The notes under the pieces: generated by a model
The model's database searches: none
What the model was told of the DNA's origin: nothing
What the model saw: the letters and a program-made list of their open reading frames with translations, nothing else
Source: Robertmurraya korlensis NBRC 107688
Lineage (GTDB): Bacteria > Bacillota > Bacilli > Bacillales > Cytobacillaceae
Direction: 5' to 3'
NCBI RefSeq assembly: GCF_001591645.1
Contig: NZ_BCVH01000006.1
Coordinates: forward strand, 1 to 64,000
DNA length: 64,000 nucleotides
Shown: positions 34,805 through 43,670 of the stretch, piece by piece
Position numbering within the stretch: the stretch's first letter is position 1
How the letters are laid out: the number at the start of each line of letters is the position of its first letter
Program-made: the position numbers and the translations under genes

Positions 34805-36014
34805 AAATGAAAATAGGTGCTTGCGTATATTCTAAGGAAAGGGCATTTTGTTGCTTGTTTTTTTCCATTCCAAGTGAATATGTTTTAGCAGCCTTAATAT
34901 CAAGTTGAATTTCTTCTCCGTCATAAGAGGCCAATCTTGAGACGATTGGAAGACTAGTGTGCTTTTTCCACTTGTTTAAGTACTGCCTGCCCATATCAGT
35001 CATACCTAGAAGGCGTAGATAGCTGGGACGGTTACTTAATTCTTTCATCTGCTCTTTATTAGTATTGGTTAAAATATGGACGCATAGCCGCTGCAAACGT
35101 GTCCACGTATATCTTTTCGTTTTAAGCAAGGTCATAAACTCAGAAAATGAATTTGCTTTTTCCACTGTTTGTAATAGACGATTTTCAACTCCCTCTTCTA
35201 CTTCGTAAATTCTAGCAAGTTCCCTTTTTTCAGTTGTTAACAAACGATATTGAAGAAGAGGCCAGTAATTTTCCCAGTGCAGAAATTGCCCAAAGCGCTT
35301 CTTATAATCCAACAGTTCTGAGTAGGTGGTATTAGGGACATAAGAGGAAAGCTCATTCAACTGTCCGTCATTTGAAAAGATAGATTTACGAATACTAGTT
35401 GCACTGGCAATATGGGTGGAAGAAAGTTCTGGATCATGATACCCAGCATTTTTTCTAGCAATAGTTAGTGGGGTCATCGGTAAACGTAACTCTTCAATTG
35501 CTCGAATATATTGAAAGCCAAGAATATTGTTTGGTTTAGATAAGTCCACCATCCCACTTGAAGGCATAAGCCCTTGGAAAGCCAAAGAAGTCGCACTCGG
35601 GTAGCTCATCCCTGCATTCATATTCTCTCTGATAAGATGATCGTATGTTTTTTGATTTTTATTTAAAAAGTGTAATGTAGAAAAAAAATCATCTATATGA
35701 CCCGATTCACTTCCGAAGCAGACATAGTCACAACCTGCAGAAGCAAGTATATCAATTGAACCACGGGCAAAAATTTCTGCCTTTTGTGTAGCAAAGGCAT
35801 AAGGGAGCTCAAAGACAATATCAACGCCACCTAATAATGCCATCCTAGCTCGATGCCATTTTGATAGGAGGGCAGGTTCCCCACGTTGTAAGAAAGGTCC
35901 GCTCATGACAGCAATGACAACATCAGCATTTGACAGTTTCCTTGCTTGTTCTACATGAAAGAAATGTCCATTATGAAATGGATTGTATTCAACTACTAAG
36001 CCAACAGCCTTCAT
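34788..36014 (-). CDS. tmcAL: tRNA(Met) cytidine acetate ligase TmcAL (YlbM)
   Basis: This 408-residue enzyme uses acetate and ATP to make N4-acetylcytidine at the wobble position of elongator tRNA-Met. The N-terminus has the nucleotidyltransferase motif GLVVEYNPFHNGHFFH (HxGH) and the ...MSGPFLQRGEPALLSKW segment. C-terminal helices bind tRNA. The ATG at 36014 follows AAGGAG by 7-8 bp; an AT-rich upstream extension was rejected. A consensus-like divergent promoter lies upstream. Confidence 0.94.
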   Translation of the reverse strand: MKAVGLVVEYNPFHNGHFFHVEQARKLSNADVVIAVMSGPFLQRGEPALLSKWHRARMALLGGVDIVFELPYAFATQKAEIFARGSIDILASAGCDYVCFGSESGHIDDFFSTLHFLNKNQKTYDHLIRENMNAGMSYPSATSLAFQGLMPSSGMVDLSKPNNILGFQYIRAIEELRLPMTPLTIARKNAGYHDPELSSTHIASATSIRKSIFSNDGQLNELSSYVPNTTYSELLDYKKRFGQFLHWENYWPLLQYRLLTTEKRELARIYEVEEGVENRLLQTVEKANSFSEFMTLLKTKRYTWTRLQRLCVHILTNTNKEQMKELSNRPSYLRLLGMTDMGRQYLNKWKKHTSLPIVSRLASYDGEEIQLDIKAAKTYSLGMEKNKQQNALSLEYTQAPIFISKKEE

Positions 36015-36085
36015 AAAAAACTCCTTGATTTTATTGTGAAAAAAAAAGATAATAAGCAAATAATGCTTTTTTACGATTAAGAACG

Positions 36086-36109
36086 CACTATAATGTCTAC
36101 ATTATAGTG
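36086..36109. repeat. 24-bp perfect palindrome in the ylbM-ylbN control region
   Basis: Arms CACTATAATGT and ACATTATAGTG flank a 2-bp CT centre. The right arm contains the -10 of the ylbM promoter and the predicted start site falls inside the palindrome, so it may be an operator. Confidence 0.8.
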
Positions 36110-36129
36110 TAAAGAAAAAATATTGACAA
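36101..36129 (-). promoter_or_regulatory. Sigma-A promoter of ylbM (tmcAL)
   Basis: Minus strand: TTGTCA (36129-36124), a 17-bp spacer and TATAAT (36106-36101). Its -35 shares five bases with the -35 of the ylbN promoter. Confidence 0.7.
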
Positions 36130-36151
36130 ATAATTATATGAAGGCTATAAT
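36123..36151 (+). promoter_or_regulatory. Perfect-consensus sigma-A promoter of ylbN-rpmF
   Basis: TTGACA (36123-36128), a 17-bp spacer and TATAAT (36146-36151): both hexamers match consensus exactly, as expected for a ribosomal protein operon. Confidence 0.88.
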
Positions 36152-36178
36152 TACCTTTGTTGCCTTGGGGTGATTCGT

Positions 36179-36703
36179 ATGAAATGGACATTAAGTCAGT
36201 TACAAAAATATCGAAGCAAGGACTTTCCTGTCGATGAGACAGCTAATATGGATGAGATTATGAAAGTTGATCCAACCATACGTCGTGTATCACCAATTCG
36301 TGTGACGGGACGAGCTGATATAGATTCGTCAAAAGTAACCTTTCATTTAAAAATAAAGGGTTATCTCGTGTTGCCTTGTTCTCGTACGTTAGTTGACGTG
36401 AATTTTCCAATTGATGTCGAAACAACAGAAACTTTCCTCTTAAAAGGATTAGATTATGAACTTGAAGAGGAAGTTCATCAAGTAAAAGGTGAAGTGATTG
36501 ATCTTTTACCGGTCATACAAGAAATCCTTTTGCTAGAAGTACCCATGCAAGTATTTTGTGAAGACTACACTGGAACAGATGGTGCTCCTCAATCTGGTAA
36601 AGATTGGGAAGTGATTCAGGAACAGGATATGAAGGATAAGATAGATCCTCGTCTAGCTGGACTTGCGAAATTACTGGATCAAAACGATCCTTCTTCACAA
36701 TGA
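36179..36703 (+). CDS. ylbN: YlbN / YceD family protein (DUF177)
   Basis: This 174-residue DUF177 protein is cotranscribed with rpmF in most bacteria and linked to 23S rRNA accumulation in some. It has [18 protein letters not shown], the strand [18 protein letters not shown] and the Cys-containing VFCEDYTGT segment. The ATG at 36179 follows GGGGTG by 6 bp; the GTG at 36170 is inside that site. Confidence 0.92.
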   Translation: MKWTLSQLQKYRSKDFPVDETANMDEIMKVDPTIRRVSPIRVTGRADIDSSKVTFHLKIKGYLVLPCSRTLVDVNFPIDVETTETFLLKGLDYELEEEVHQVKGEVIDLLPVIQEILLLEVPMQVFCEDYTGTDGAPQSGKDWEVIQEQDMKDKIDPRLAGLAKLLDQNDPSSQ

Positions 36704-36789
36704 AATGTGAAAGAAGAAAAGAAACATTTGAGGCTCAAGGAAACTTGAACTTCATAACTTTCTTAATACTCTTTAAGGAGGTGGGAAGA

Positions 36790-36963
36790 ATGGCTGTACC
36801 TTTTAGAAGAACATCTAAAACTGCGAAAAGAAAGCGTCGTACTCACTTTAAACTACAAGTGCCTGGTATGGTAGCGTGCCCAAACTGTGGTGAGATGAAA
36901 CTTGCTCACCGTGTATGTAAAGCTTGTGGAACATACAAAGGAAAAGAAGTTGTAAACGACTAA
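36790..36963 (+). CDS. rpmF: 50S ribosomal protein L32
   Basis: This 57-residue protein has the basic N-terminus [18 protein letters not shown] and two Cys pairs (CPNC and CKAC), so it is the zinc-binding form of L32. A perfect AAGGAGGTGG lies upstream of the ATG at 36790. Cotranscribed with ylbN. Confidence 0.98.
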   Translation: MAVPFRRTSKTAKRKRRTHFKLQVPGMVACPNCGEMKLAHRVCKACGTYKGKEVVND

Positions 36964-36975
36964 TTTGACTTGCGT

Positions 36976-37006
36976 AAGCGTCTTACTTAATTGTAAGGCG
37001 CTTTTT
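36976..37006 (+). terminator. Terminator of ylbN-rpmF
   Basis: Stem AAGCGTCTTAC / GTAAGGCGCTT (one G-U pair) with loop TTAATT is followed by T residues. Confidence 0.9.
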
Positions 37007-37049
37007 GCATTTTATTAATGTCACTTTAATAACTATTGGAGGGATTCTT

Positions 37050-37805
37050 TTGGCTTACGAGATTATAGATTTAAAAGAAGGCTTTTTACAATTTATCATA
37101 AAACGAAATGAAAGAAGAAATGCAGTGAATTTTGAAGTAATGGACGGACTTCAAAAAGCCATTGATACAGTGAAGAAAACGAACCATTTAGGACTTGTCA
37201 TAACAGGTGAGGGAGATAAGGCCTTTTGTTCTGGAGGAGATTTGTCTGTTTTCCATAAATTAAAAACAGAGGAAGAGGCGTACGCTATGCTTTCTCGGAT
37301 GGCGAATATTCTCTTTGATTTGTTTATGCTTCCGAAGCCGACCGTTGCCTTATTAAACGGAATAGCCATTGGTGGAGGTTGCGAAATAGCTACCGCTTGT
37401 GATTTTCGATTTGCCCATTCAAACGTTAAAGCTGGGTTTGTACAAGGAAATCTAGCCATTACGACGGGATGGGGTGGCGGGACAATGCTATTTGAGAGGA
37501 TGTCTAATAGTCAAGCTCTATCAATGCTAATGAAAGCAAAAATTTACGAAGCGTTGGAATTAAAGGAAATGGGGTTTATTGATTTTATTTATGAAGGCTG
37601 TCATTCGGAAGGTTTATTGGCTGGGTTAGAAACAATACCGGCAATGGAGACGAATGTCATACAAGCTTATAAGCAAATCGTACTTAGTAGAAGAGATGAA
37701 TTCCAATTGAAGGAGCAAGTGGAAAGAGAAGTTCGCCAATGTTCCGTTCTATGGGAAAAAGAAGCCCACCATGAAAAAGTAAACCGTTTCCTTAACAGAA
37801 AATAG
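37050..37805 (+). CDS. Enoyl-CoA hydratase/isomerase family protein
   Basis: This 251-residue crotonase-fold protein has the oxyanion-hole segments KAFCSGGDLSVF and NGIAIGGGCEIA. The second catalytic Glu expected in enoyl-CoA hydratases (near GFVQGNLAITTGWGGG) is not evident, so it may be a hydrolase such as 3-hydroxyisobutyryl-CoA hydrolase rather than a hydratase. The TTG at 37050 follows GGAGGG by 6-7 bp. It stands alone between rpmF and gerR. I see no clear terminator after it. Confidence 0.85.
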   Translation: MAYEIIDLKEGFLQFIIKRNERRNAVNFEVMDGLQKAIDTVKKTNHLGLVITGEGDKAFCSGGDLSVFHKLKTEEEAYAMLSRMANILFDLFMLPKPTVALLNGIAIGGGCEIATACDFRFAHSNVKAGFVQGNLAITTGWGGGTMLFERMSNSQALSMLMKAKIYEALELKEMGFIDFIYEGCHSEGLLAGLETIPAMETNVIQAYKQIVLSRRDEFQLKEQVEREVRQCSVLWEKEAHHEKVNRFLNRK

Positions 37806-37924
37806 TAAAAATATAAGCTTTTTTATGTTTAAAAGAGAATTTGTTACGAATCCTCTTACAATATCAGTCTATCTTTCCTAGTAGAAGCATATTATGAATA
37901 AAAAACACTAGGAGGGAATTGTCT

Positions 37925-38506
37925 ATGCCAACAAATCGTCAAGATGCTTGGTCACAAGATGAAGACTTGCTACTTGCAGAAGTAGTTTTACGTAATATTA
38001 GAGAAGGTGGAACACAGCTTCAAGCATTTGAGGAAGTAGGAAAACAGCTTTCTAGAACAGCTGCAGCTTGTGGATTCAGATGGAATTCATACGTACGTAA
38101 GCAATACAAATCGGGAATTGAAATAGCGAAAAAACAGAGAAAAGAACTAAAAAAGAATGCAATGGCTCCAAGTGAGTTCGAAGAATTGGAAGAAAGTGTA
38201 GTGGAAGAGCAGCCTACACTTGATGTACAAAAGACTCAATCCTTTCAAATAGAATTCAATGACCTTGTGGGTTTTCTTAAGGAGCTATACGCAAAGGCAG
38301 ATGCAAGCCAAAAGGAAGAGCATGATAATTTTAAGAAGCATATTCAAGACCTGGAAAAACAGCTTTATTATTTAGCAGCAGAAAATGAAAAGCTTGAAAA
38401 GGAATTAAAGCTCATTGAACAAGATTACAAGGCGCTTATAGACATAATGGAGAGAGCTAGAAAGATGGTTGTTTTACATGAGGAAGACCGGCAACAGAAA
38501 AAATAA
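37925..38506 (+). CDS. gerR: RsfA-family sporulation regulator GerR (YlbO)
   Basis: This 193-residue DNA-binding protein has a Myb/SANT-like N-terminal domain ([35 protein letters not shown]) and a long C-terminal coiled coil (about residues 115-185). In B. subtilis GerR (YlbO) is a sigma-E-dependent mother-cell regulator of spore-coat and germination genes. The ATG at 37925 is spaced 8 bp from GGAGGG and gives the same length as B. subtilis YlbO; the TTG at 37919 is too close. Confidence 0.92.
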   Translation: MPTNRQDAWSQDEDLLLAEVVLRNIREGGTQLQAFEEVGKQLSRTAAACGFRWNSYVRKQYKSGIEIAKKQRKELKKNAMAPSEFEELEESVVEEQPTLDVQKTQSFQIEFNDLVGFLKELYAKADASQKEEHDNFKKHIQDLEKQLYYLAAENEKLEKELKLIEQDYKALIDIMERARKMVVLHEEDRQQKK

Positions 38507-38516
38507 AGGATAACAG

Positions 38517-38547
38517 AAAAAAGCGGACAAAAGTCCGCTTTTCTATT
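38517..38547. terminator. Bidirectional terminator of gerR/ylbP
   Basis: Stem AAAAGCGGAC / GTCCGCTTTT with loop AAAA, flanked by A and T runs. Confidence 0.9.
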
Positions 38548-38554
38548 TTACTAG

Positions 38555-39019
38555 CTATTCCTGTTTCGTTTCTCTTGACCATATTAACGGGTTTTCACCG
38601 AAGTCGCGTCCGAGATCATATTCGACTGGTTGGAAGCCCATATGTATCCAAAAGTCTCTTGAATTTACTCTCGGGTTTGTCTTAATAGGAAGTCCAAAAT
38701 TTTTCGCAAAAGCCACTAAAGCAGAACCGTATCCTTTATGTTGATAGTCTGGAAGAACTTCAAGCTTCCAAAGCTCTAAATAGTCACACGGTGGTTCGAA
38801 GTAACGATTGTATTTGGACTCAACTTGGTACAAGCTCATACGTGCAACCAGTTTATCTCCAAAATATATTCCATAAAAAGGAGACTCGCTATCGTTCTCT
38901 ATAATATTTGCCTCTAAATCCTCTACCATTGAAAGCTCTTGTAAACCATATTCCTTAAATTTTTTAAACTCTTCTAGCGTTTTATAATTTACTTTTAGTT
39001 TTTCAACCTTGTATCCCAT
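38555..39019 (-). CDS. ylbP: GNAT N-acetyltransferase YlbP
   Basis: This 154-residue GNAT protein has the acetyl-CoA site LEVLPDYQHKGYGSALVAFA and a conserved C-terminus FWIHMGFQPVEYDLGRD. It matches B. subtilis YlbP in size and position. Substrate unknown. AAGGGGGAAGG precedes the ATG. Confidence 0.9.
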   Translation of the reverse strand: MGYKVEKLKVNYKTLEEFKKFKEYGLQELSMVEDLEANIIENDSESPFYGIYFGDKLVARMSLYQVESKYNRYFEPPCDYLELWKLEVLPDYQHKGYGSALVAFAKNFGLPIKTNPRVNSRDFWIHMGFQPVEYDLGRDFGENPLIWSRETKQE

Positions 39020-39175
39020 ATACCTTCCCCCTTGTCTTGTTGCAGTGAATTTCGTTTTATTTTGTATAAGTTCATTTCCCCTTGAATAAACATGAATGGA
39101 AACTTCACTACAGTATATGAACTAGAATTATTTTAATTATATAACAAATTAACGAAAAATTCTGCTTAATATTGT

Positions 39176-39189
39176 AGAAAACGCTTACA
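39176..39189 (+). promoter_or_regulatory. cre-like CcpA site upstream of the acyl-CoA carboxylase operon
   Basis: AGAAAACGCTTACA matches the catabolite-responsive element TGNAANCGNWNNCA at all but the first position. It lies 77 bp before the first gene. The rest of the 246-bp interval 39020-39265 is AT-rich with no ORF or clear promoter. Confidence 0.5.
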
Positions 39190-39265
39190 AAATTAGAAGG
39201 ATATTGGCAAGCTTTTGAAGAAATGATTCTAGATGCTGAATGTCCAATGAGAAAGGGGAACAAAG

Positions 39266-40603
39266 ATGCAAAAAATTCTTATTGCTAATCGAGGGGAGAT
39301 AGCCTCAAGGATTATTAGAACATGTAATAAATTGGGTATAGAGACCGTTGCTGTTTATTCAGATGCGGATAGGGATTTACCTTTTGTAGCTGAGGCTACT
39401 ACCTCCTATCGAATTGGTGAAGCCCCTGTTGGAAAGTCATACATGAATCATAAAGCTATATTAGAGATAGCCAAGAAAGAAAAGGTAGACGCTCTACATC
39501 CTGGGTATGGATTCTTATCTGAAAATGCTAGCTTTGCCGAAGAGGTTGGACGTGAAGGGATTATATTTATTGGACCGACTCCCAAAACCATTCTAATGAT
39601 GGGGGATAAAATTCTTTCTCGTGACAAGATGCTCGAAGCGGGAATACCTGTTGTACCTGGAAGTAATAAGGAGCTAACCACCAAGGAAGAGGCAATAGCG
39701 GCTGCGAATTCAATTGGTTATCCTGTTATTTTAAAAGCAAGTGGAGGTGGTGGGGGAATCGGTATGGTTCGATGCGAGGATGAACAAACGCTACTAAAAA
39801 ACCTCGAAACTACCAAAAAAAGAGCAAAAACATATTTTGCAAATGAGAAGGTATATGTTGAAAAGTACATACAACATGCACGCCATATAGAAGTCCAGAT
39901 TTTTGGTGACAAAGCTGGGAACATTGTGCATTTATTTGAAAGAGATTGCTCGATTCAGCGTCGCCATCAAAAGGTTTTAGAAGAATCCCCGTCTCCTTTT
40001 TTAACAAATGGCGTTAAAGAGAAAATATTTCAAGCGGCTGTCCAGGCAGCAAAAGCTGTAGGGTATGAGAATGCTGGAACCGTCGAGTTTATCGTCGATG
40101 AGGAGGAGAATTTTTATTTCCTTGAGATGAATACGAGATTACAAGTAGAGCATCCAGTTACAGAGGCGATTACTGGGATTGATCTTGTAGAATGGCAGAT
40201 TCTAGTGGCAAAGGGAGAGACGTTACCTAATAAGCAGGAGCAGCTTCTATCACAAGGACACGCTATTGAGTTTCGATTATATGCCGAAGATCCTGTGACC
40301 TTTATGCCATCGCCTGGATACATTGAGCTATTGGATTGGGGAGAGGATGATACGAGAGTGGATTATGGGTATAAAGCGGGAGTATCGGTAACCCCTTATT
40401 ATGATCCAATGGTAGCAAAATGTATCGTTAGAGGGGAAAACAGGAACGAGGCAATTGAGAAAGCATCTCGTTTTTTTACCTGCCTTCGATTAGAAGGAAT
40501 AAAAACCAATGCTCCATTATTTAAGCAAATATTAAACGATATCGACTTTAAAAACGGGAATTATTCTACTAATTACTTATCTAAAAAAAGGTTTATCCAA
40601 TAA
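39266..40603 (+). CDS. Acyl-CoA carboxylase, biotin carboxylase subunit
   Basis: This 445-residue AccC-type enzyme carboxylates biotin with ATP and bicarbonate. It has KILIANRGEIASRI, the ATP-grasp loop KASGGGGGIGM, ERDCSIQRRHQK and EMNTRLQVEHPVTE. As the first of three genes (biotin carboxylase, biotinyl carrier, carboxyltransferase) it resembles the yngH-yngHB-yngE set rather than the essential accBC pair. This copy is probably for propionyl-, methylcrotonyl- or another acyl-CoA, not for fatty acid synthesis. AAAGGGGAAC precedes the ATG. Confidence 0.92.
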   Translation: MQKILIANRGEIASRIIRTCNKLGIETVAVYSDADRDLPFVAEATTSYRIGEAPVGKSYMNHKAILEIAKKEKVDALHPGYGFLSENASFAEEVGREGIIFIGPTPKTILMMGDKILSRDKMLEAGIPVVPGSNKELTTKEEAIAAANSIGYPVILKASGGGGGIGMVRCEDEQTLLKNLETTKKRAKTYFANEKVYVEKYIQHARHIEVQIFGDKAGNIVHLFERDCSIQRRHQKVLEESPSPFLTNGVKEKIFQAAVQAAKAVGYENAGTVEFIVDEEENFYFLEMNTRLQVEHPVTEAITGIDLVEWQILVAKGETLPNKQEQLLSQGHAIEFRLYAEDPVTFMPSPGYIELLDWGEDDTRVDYGYKAGVSVTPYYDPMVAKCIVRGENRNEAIEKASRFFTCLRLEGIKTNAPLFKQILNDIDFKNGNYSTNYLSKKRFIQ

Positions 40604-40616
40604 AGGGGGACTTATG

Positions 40617-40829
40617 ATGTATCAAATTACTTCAACAATGGCAGGGACCATTCTACAAATTAACGTATCAGTTGGTGATCAAGTAGAAATCAATCAGGAG
40701 ATCGCCCTGCTTGAATCAATGAAAATGGAAATTCCAGTGGAAAGTCCAGGCAGAGGAATTGTAAAGGAAATCAAGGTTGCCGAAGCCGATTTTGTTAACG
40801 AAGGGGACGTACTAATCATACTCGAATAA
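40617..40829 (+). CDS. Biotinyl carrier protein
   Basis: This 70-residue single biotinyl/lipoyl domain has its biotin-accepting Lys in LLESMKMEIP. It is comparable to YngHB (BLAP) of B. subtilis. Two ATG codons (40614, 40617) are possible; the second has better spacing (7 bp) from AAAGGGGG. It lies 13 bp after the biotin carboxylase gene. Confidence 0.92.
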   Translation: MYQITSTMAGTILQINVSVGDQVEINQEIALLESMKMEIPVESPGRGIVKEIKVAEADFVNEGDVLIILE

Positions 40830-40865
40830 AGGACGGTTCCGTCAACCGTTCGAGGAGGGATAAGG

Positions 40866-42401
40866 ATGGAGAAGCATTTTTCAGAACAATTAGCAGCAAG
40901 AATTAGGAAAATTGAAGAGGGTGGCCACAAGAAATATCATGAGAAACTTGAGGAACAAAAAAAGCTTTTTGTTCGAAAACGATTGGAGCTATTATTTGAT
41001 GATGGTATGTATGATGAAGATGGACGGTTTGCTAATTGCCAAGAGGAGAATCTTCCGGCAGATGGTGTCATAACAGCCATGGGCAAGATTCGAGGGCGTA
41101 CAGTTTGCGTTATGGCCAATGATTCCACTGTTAAAGCAGGCTCATGGGGAGCGAGAACAGTCGAGAAGATTATACGTATTCAGGAGGTTGCTGAAAAATT
41201 AAAGGTTCCCTTATTGTACCTAGTCGATTCAGCAGGGGCCCGTATTACCGATCAGCTTGACATGTTTCCAAATCGCCGGGGTGCAGGGAAAATATTCCAT
41301 AATCAAGTGAAGTTATCGGGGGTGATTCCTCAAATCTGTATTTTGTTTGGTCCATCCGCAGCAGGTGGAGCCTATATTCCGGCATTTTGTGATATCGTGA
41401 TTATGGTTGATGGAAATGCCTCGATGTATCTGGGGTCACCTCGGATGGCAGAGAAGGTAATCGGTGAAAAGGTCAGCTTGGAGGAGATGGGCGGAGCAAG
41501 GATGCATTGTTCGATAAGTGGCTGTGGGGATATACTTGCCGAGAGTGAAGAAGAAGCTATCAATCAAGCAATAACCTATTTACAATACTTCCCGCAAAAC
41601 TTTCAGGAAAGACCTAACAGAATCAAAGGTTTGGATGCGAAATTTGAAAAGCAACTGGAGGAGATTGTACCTACAAATCAAAATGCACCTTTTAATATGT
41701 ACGACTGTATTCATACTTTAGTGGATGAGGGGAGCTTTTTTGAAATAAAAAAGCTGTTTGCAAGCGAGCTTATTACCGGACTTGCTAGGCTAAATGGAAG
41801 GGTTGTAGGAATAATCGCCAATCAACCAAAGGTGAAGGGTGGCGTATTATTTATTGATTCTGCCGATAAAGGAGCAAAATTCATTCAATTATGCGACGCA
41901 TTTCATATTCCGTTATTATTCTTAGCAGACGTTCCGGGCTTTATGATCGGGACAAAAGTTGAAAGGGCTGGAATTATTCGTCACGGAGCAAAATTGATTG
42001 CTGCAATGAGCTCAGCGACGGTTCCGAAAATATCAGTTATTATAAGGAAGGCGTATGGTGCGGGTTTATATGCGATGGCTGGACCTGCATTTGATCCAGA
42101 TTATTGTGTTGCTTTACCAACTGCACAGATTGCTGTCATGGGTCCAGAGGCAGCGGTAAACGCAGTATATTCGAATAAAATAAATGAAATCTCCGATCCT
42201 AAGGAACGTGTAGCTTTTGTAAAGGAGAAGCATGAAGAATATAAAGAGCATATTGATATTTACAAATTAGCCTCTGAATTAATCGTGGATGATATTGTTG
42301 GGGCGAATGATTTGCGACAGGTATTGATTCAGAGATTTTCCATGTATGAAACAAAGGACATTGTATTTAGTACGAGAAAACACCCTGTTTATCCTGTGTG
42401 A
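40866..42401 (+). CDS. Acyl-CoA carboxylase, carboxyltransferase subunit
   Basis: This 511-residue crotonase-superfamily carboxyltransferase of the MmdA/PccB/YngE type has SAGARITDQLDMFP, FGPSAAGGAYIPAFCD, ADVPGFMIGTKVERAGIIRHGAK and GAGLYAMAGPAFDPD. The acyl substrate cannot be fixed from sequence. GAGGAGGGA precedes the ATG. Its terminator is interrupted by an insertion sequence starting 18 bp after the stop. Confidence 0.92.
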   Translation: MEKHFSEQLAARIRKIEEGGHKKYHEKLEEQKKLFVRKRLELLFDDGMYDEDGRFANCQEENLPADGVITAMGKIRGRTVCVMANDSTVKAGSWGARTVEKIIRIQEVAEKLKVPLLYLVDSAGARITDQLDMFPNRRGAGKIFHNQVKLSGVIPQICILFGPSAAGGAYIPAFCDIVIMVDGNASMYLGSPRMAEKVIGEKVSLEEMGGARMHCSISGCGDILAESEEEAINQAITYLQYFPQNFQERPNRIKGLDAKFEKQLEEIVPTNQNAPFNMYDCIHTLVDEGSFFEIKKLFASELITGLARLNGRVVGIIANQPKVKGGVLFIDSADKGAKFIQLCDAFHIPLLFLADVPGFMIGTKVERAGIIRHGAKLIAAMSSATVPKISVIIRKAYGAGLYAMAGPAFDPDYCVALPTAQIAVMGPEAAVNAVYSNKINEISDPKERVAFVKEKHEEYKEHIDIYKLASELIVDDIVGANDLRQVLIQRFSMYETKDIVFSTRKHPVYPV

Positions 42402-42442
42402 GTAAAGACCTCGCTTCTTGATATTATCCCCTTTAAGTAGAC

Positions 42443-42482
42443 AGTGTAAAAAAGCCCAAGGTTTTATCTTGGGTGTTACACT
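42443..42482 (+). other. Hairpin in the insertion sequence 5' leader
   Basis: Outer arms AGTGTAA / TTACACT and inner arms GCCCAAG / CTTGGGT lie just upstream of the transposase ribosome-binding site (GGAGGGG). There is no T tract. It may limit transposase translation from read-through transcripts. Confidence 0.5.
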
Positions 42483-42504
42483 ACTATTTGGAGGGGATTT
42501 TTCT

Positions 42505-42822
42505 ATGGCTATTAAGGGACAAACTTTTCAACAGTATTCAGAAGAATTTAAGTTGAAGGCTGTTGACATGTACATCAATGGTGAAGGCAGTTACAATACT
42601 CTTTCTACTCATTTGGGGCTACGTAGCTCAACTCAGTTAAAGAATTGGGTGAAAAAATTTGAGGAAGGTAAGAAGCTTAGTGATCAAAGGGAAAATTCTG
42701 GACGTCCCAAAACTAAGTTCCAAAGCGTGGAGGAAGAACGAGATTATTATAAGGCGCAGGTCGAATACTTAAAAAAGCAATATCCAAATCTCCACGGGCA
42801 GGTGAAATCCGAAAGGCAGTAA
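42505..42822 (+). CDS. IS3-family transposase OrfA
   Basis: This 105-residue protein has a helix-turn-helix (YSEEFKLKAVDMYINGEGS...LSTHLGLRSSTQLKNW) for terminal-repeat binding and a C-terminal leucine-zipper-like helix. GGAGGGG precedes the ATG at 42505. A slippery A-AAA-AAG at 42771-42777 allows a -1 shift into OrfB. Confidence 0.92.
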   Translation: MAIKGQTFQQYSEEFKLKAVDMYINGEGSYNTLSTHLGLRSSTQLKNWVKKFEEGKKLSDQRENSGRPKTKFQSVEEERDYYKAQVEYLKKQYPNLHGQVKSERQ

Positions 42823-43670
42823 GGTTCGAGATCATTCATGAGATGAAAGCGTCATACCCTGTTACCTGGCTTATTGAAATAGCAGAGGTACATCCATCTG
42901 GGTATTACAAATGGGTAAAGACAATTGAGGCTCGTGAAAAGAGAAAGGAAATGGATAAGGGTTTAATGGAATTGATGCTTTCCATCCATTTCAAGCATCA
43001 GGAGTATGGCTATCCAAGAATGGTAGTAGCACTTAAGGAAGAGGGTTTCAAAGTTAACCATAAGAAGGTATACCGTTTAATGAAGGTAATGGAAATCCAA
43101 TCGGTGATTAGAAAGAAATGGAGGTATTTTGGCAAAAAAGGATCCGTAGTGCACCCAAATTTGGTCAACAGGGAATTCAAAGAGAGAAAAGAAAATGAAG
43201 TCCTAGTAACGGACATTACATACATTCCCTTTCAAAATCGTTTTTATTACCTCTCAGCTATACAGGACATCTATAATAATGAAATTGTTTCGTGGAAACT
43301 ATCAGAAAGGAATAACATGAAACTAGTTATGGATACTGTGGAGGATTTAAATAAAAAAAGAAATGTGCACGGAACCATTCTCCATTCGGATCAGGGATTC
43401 CAGTACACATCTAAGAAATACAACAAACGATTGATTAAGTATGGCATTAGGGGCAGCCACTCTCGCAAAGGAAACTGCCTAGATAATGCATGTATCGAAT
43501 CGTTTTTTTCGCACTTTAAAACAGAAATGTTGTATCAAACAGATTGTAAAACAGAGGAAGAACTAATACAAGCAATAGAGACATTTATGTACGAATACAA
43601 CTATAAAAGATTCCAAAAACGACTAAACCATCGTGCTCCAGTTGAATATCGAATCACGATGGCTGCATAG
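42777..43670 (+). CDS. IS3-family transposase OrfB (expressed as OrfAB fusion)
   Basis: This frame is open from the slippery site onward. It continues as RKAVRFEIIHEMKASYPV and carries the DDE integrase core with Asp in VLVTDITYI, Asp in LHSDQGFQY and Glu in NACIESFFSHFK, then the C-terminal YNYKRFQKRLNHRAPVEY. The first ATG in this frame is at 42843, but no ribosome-binding site precedes it, so translation by -1 frameshift from OrfA is expected. The start given here is the frameshift position. Confidence 0.9.
   Translation, partial: AISKSPRAGEIRKAVRFEIIHEMKASYPVTWLIEIAEVHPSGYYKWVKTIEAREKRKEMDKGLMELMLSIHFKHQEYGYPRMVVALKEEGFKVNHKKVYRLMKVMEIQSVIRKKWRYFGKKGSVVHPNLVNREFKERKENEVLVTDITYIPFQNRFYYLSAIQDIYNNEIVSWKLSERNNMKLVMDTVEDLNKKRNVHGTILHSDQGFQYTSKKYNKRLIKYGIRGSHSRKGNCLDNACIESFFSHFKTEMLYQTDCKTEEELIQAIETFMYEYNYKRFQKRLNHRAPVEYRITMAA

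Noticed and set aside
42418-42504. 29-codon N-terminal extension of OrfA
   Set aside because: It reads through the IS terminal repeat and leader hairpin; the ATG at 42505 has a good ribosome-binding site and the normal IS3 OrfA start.
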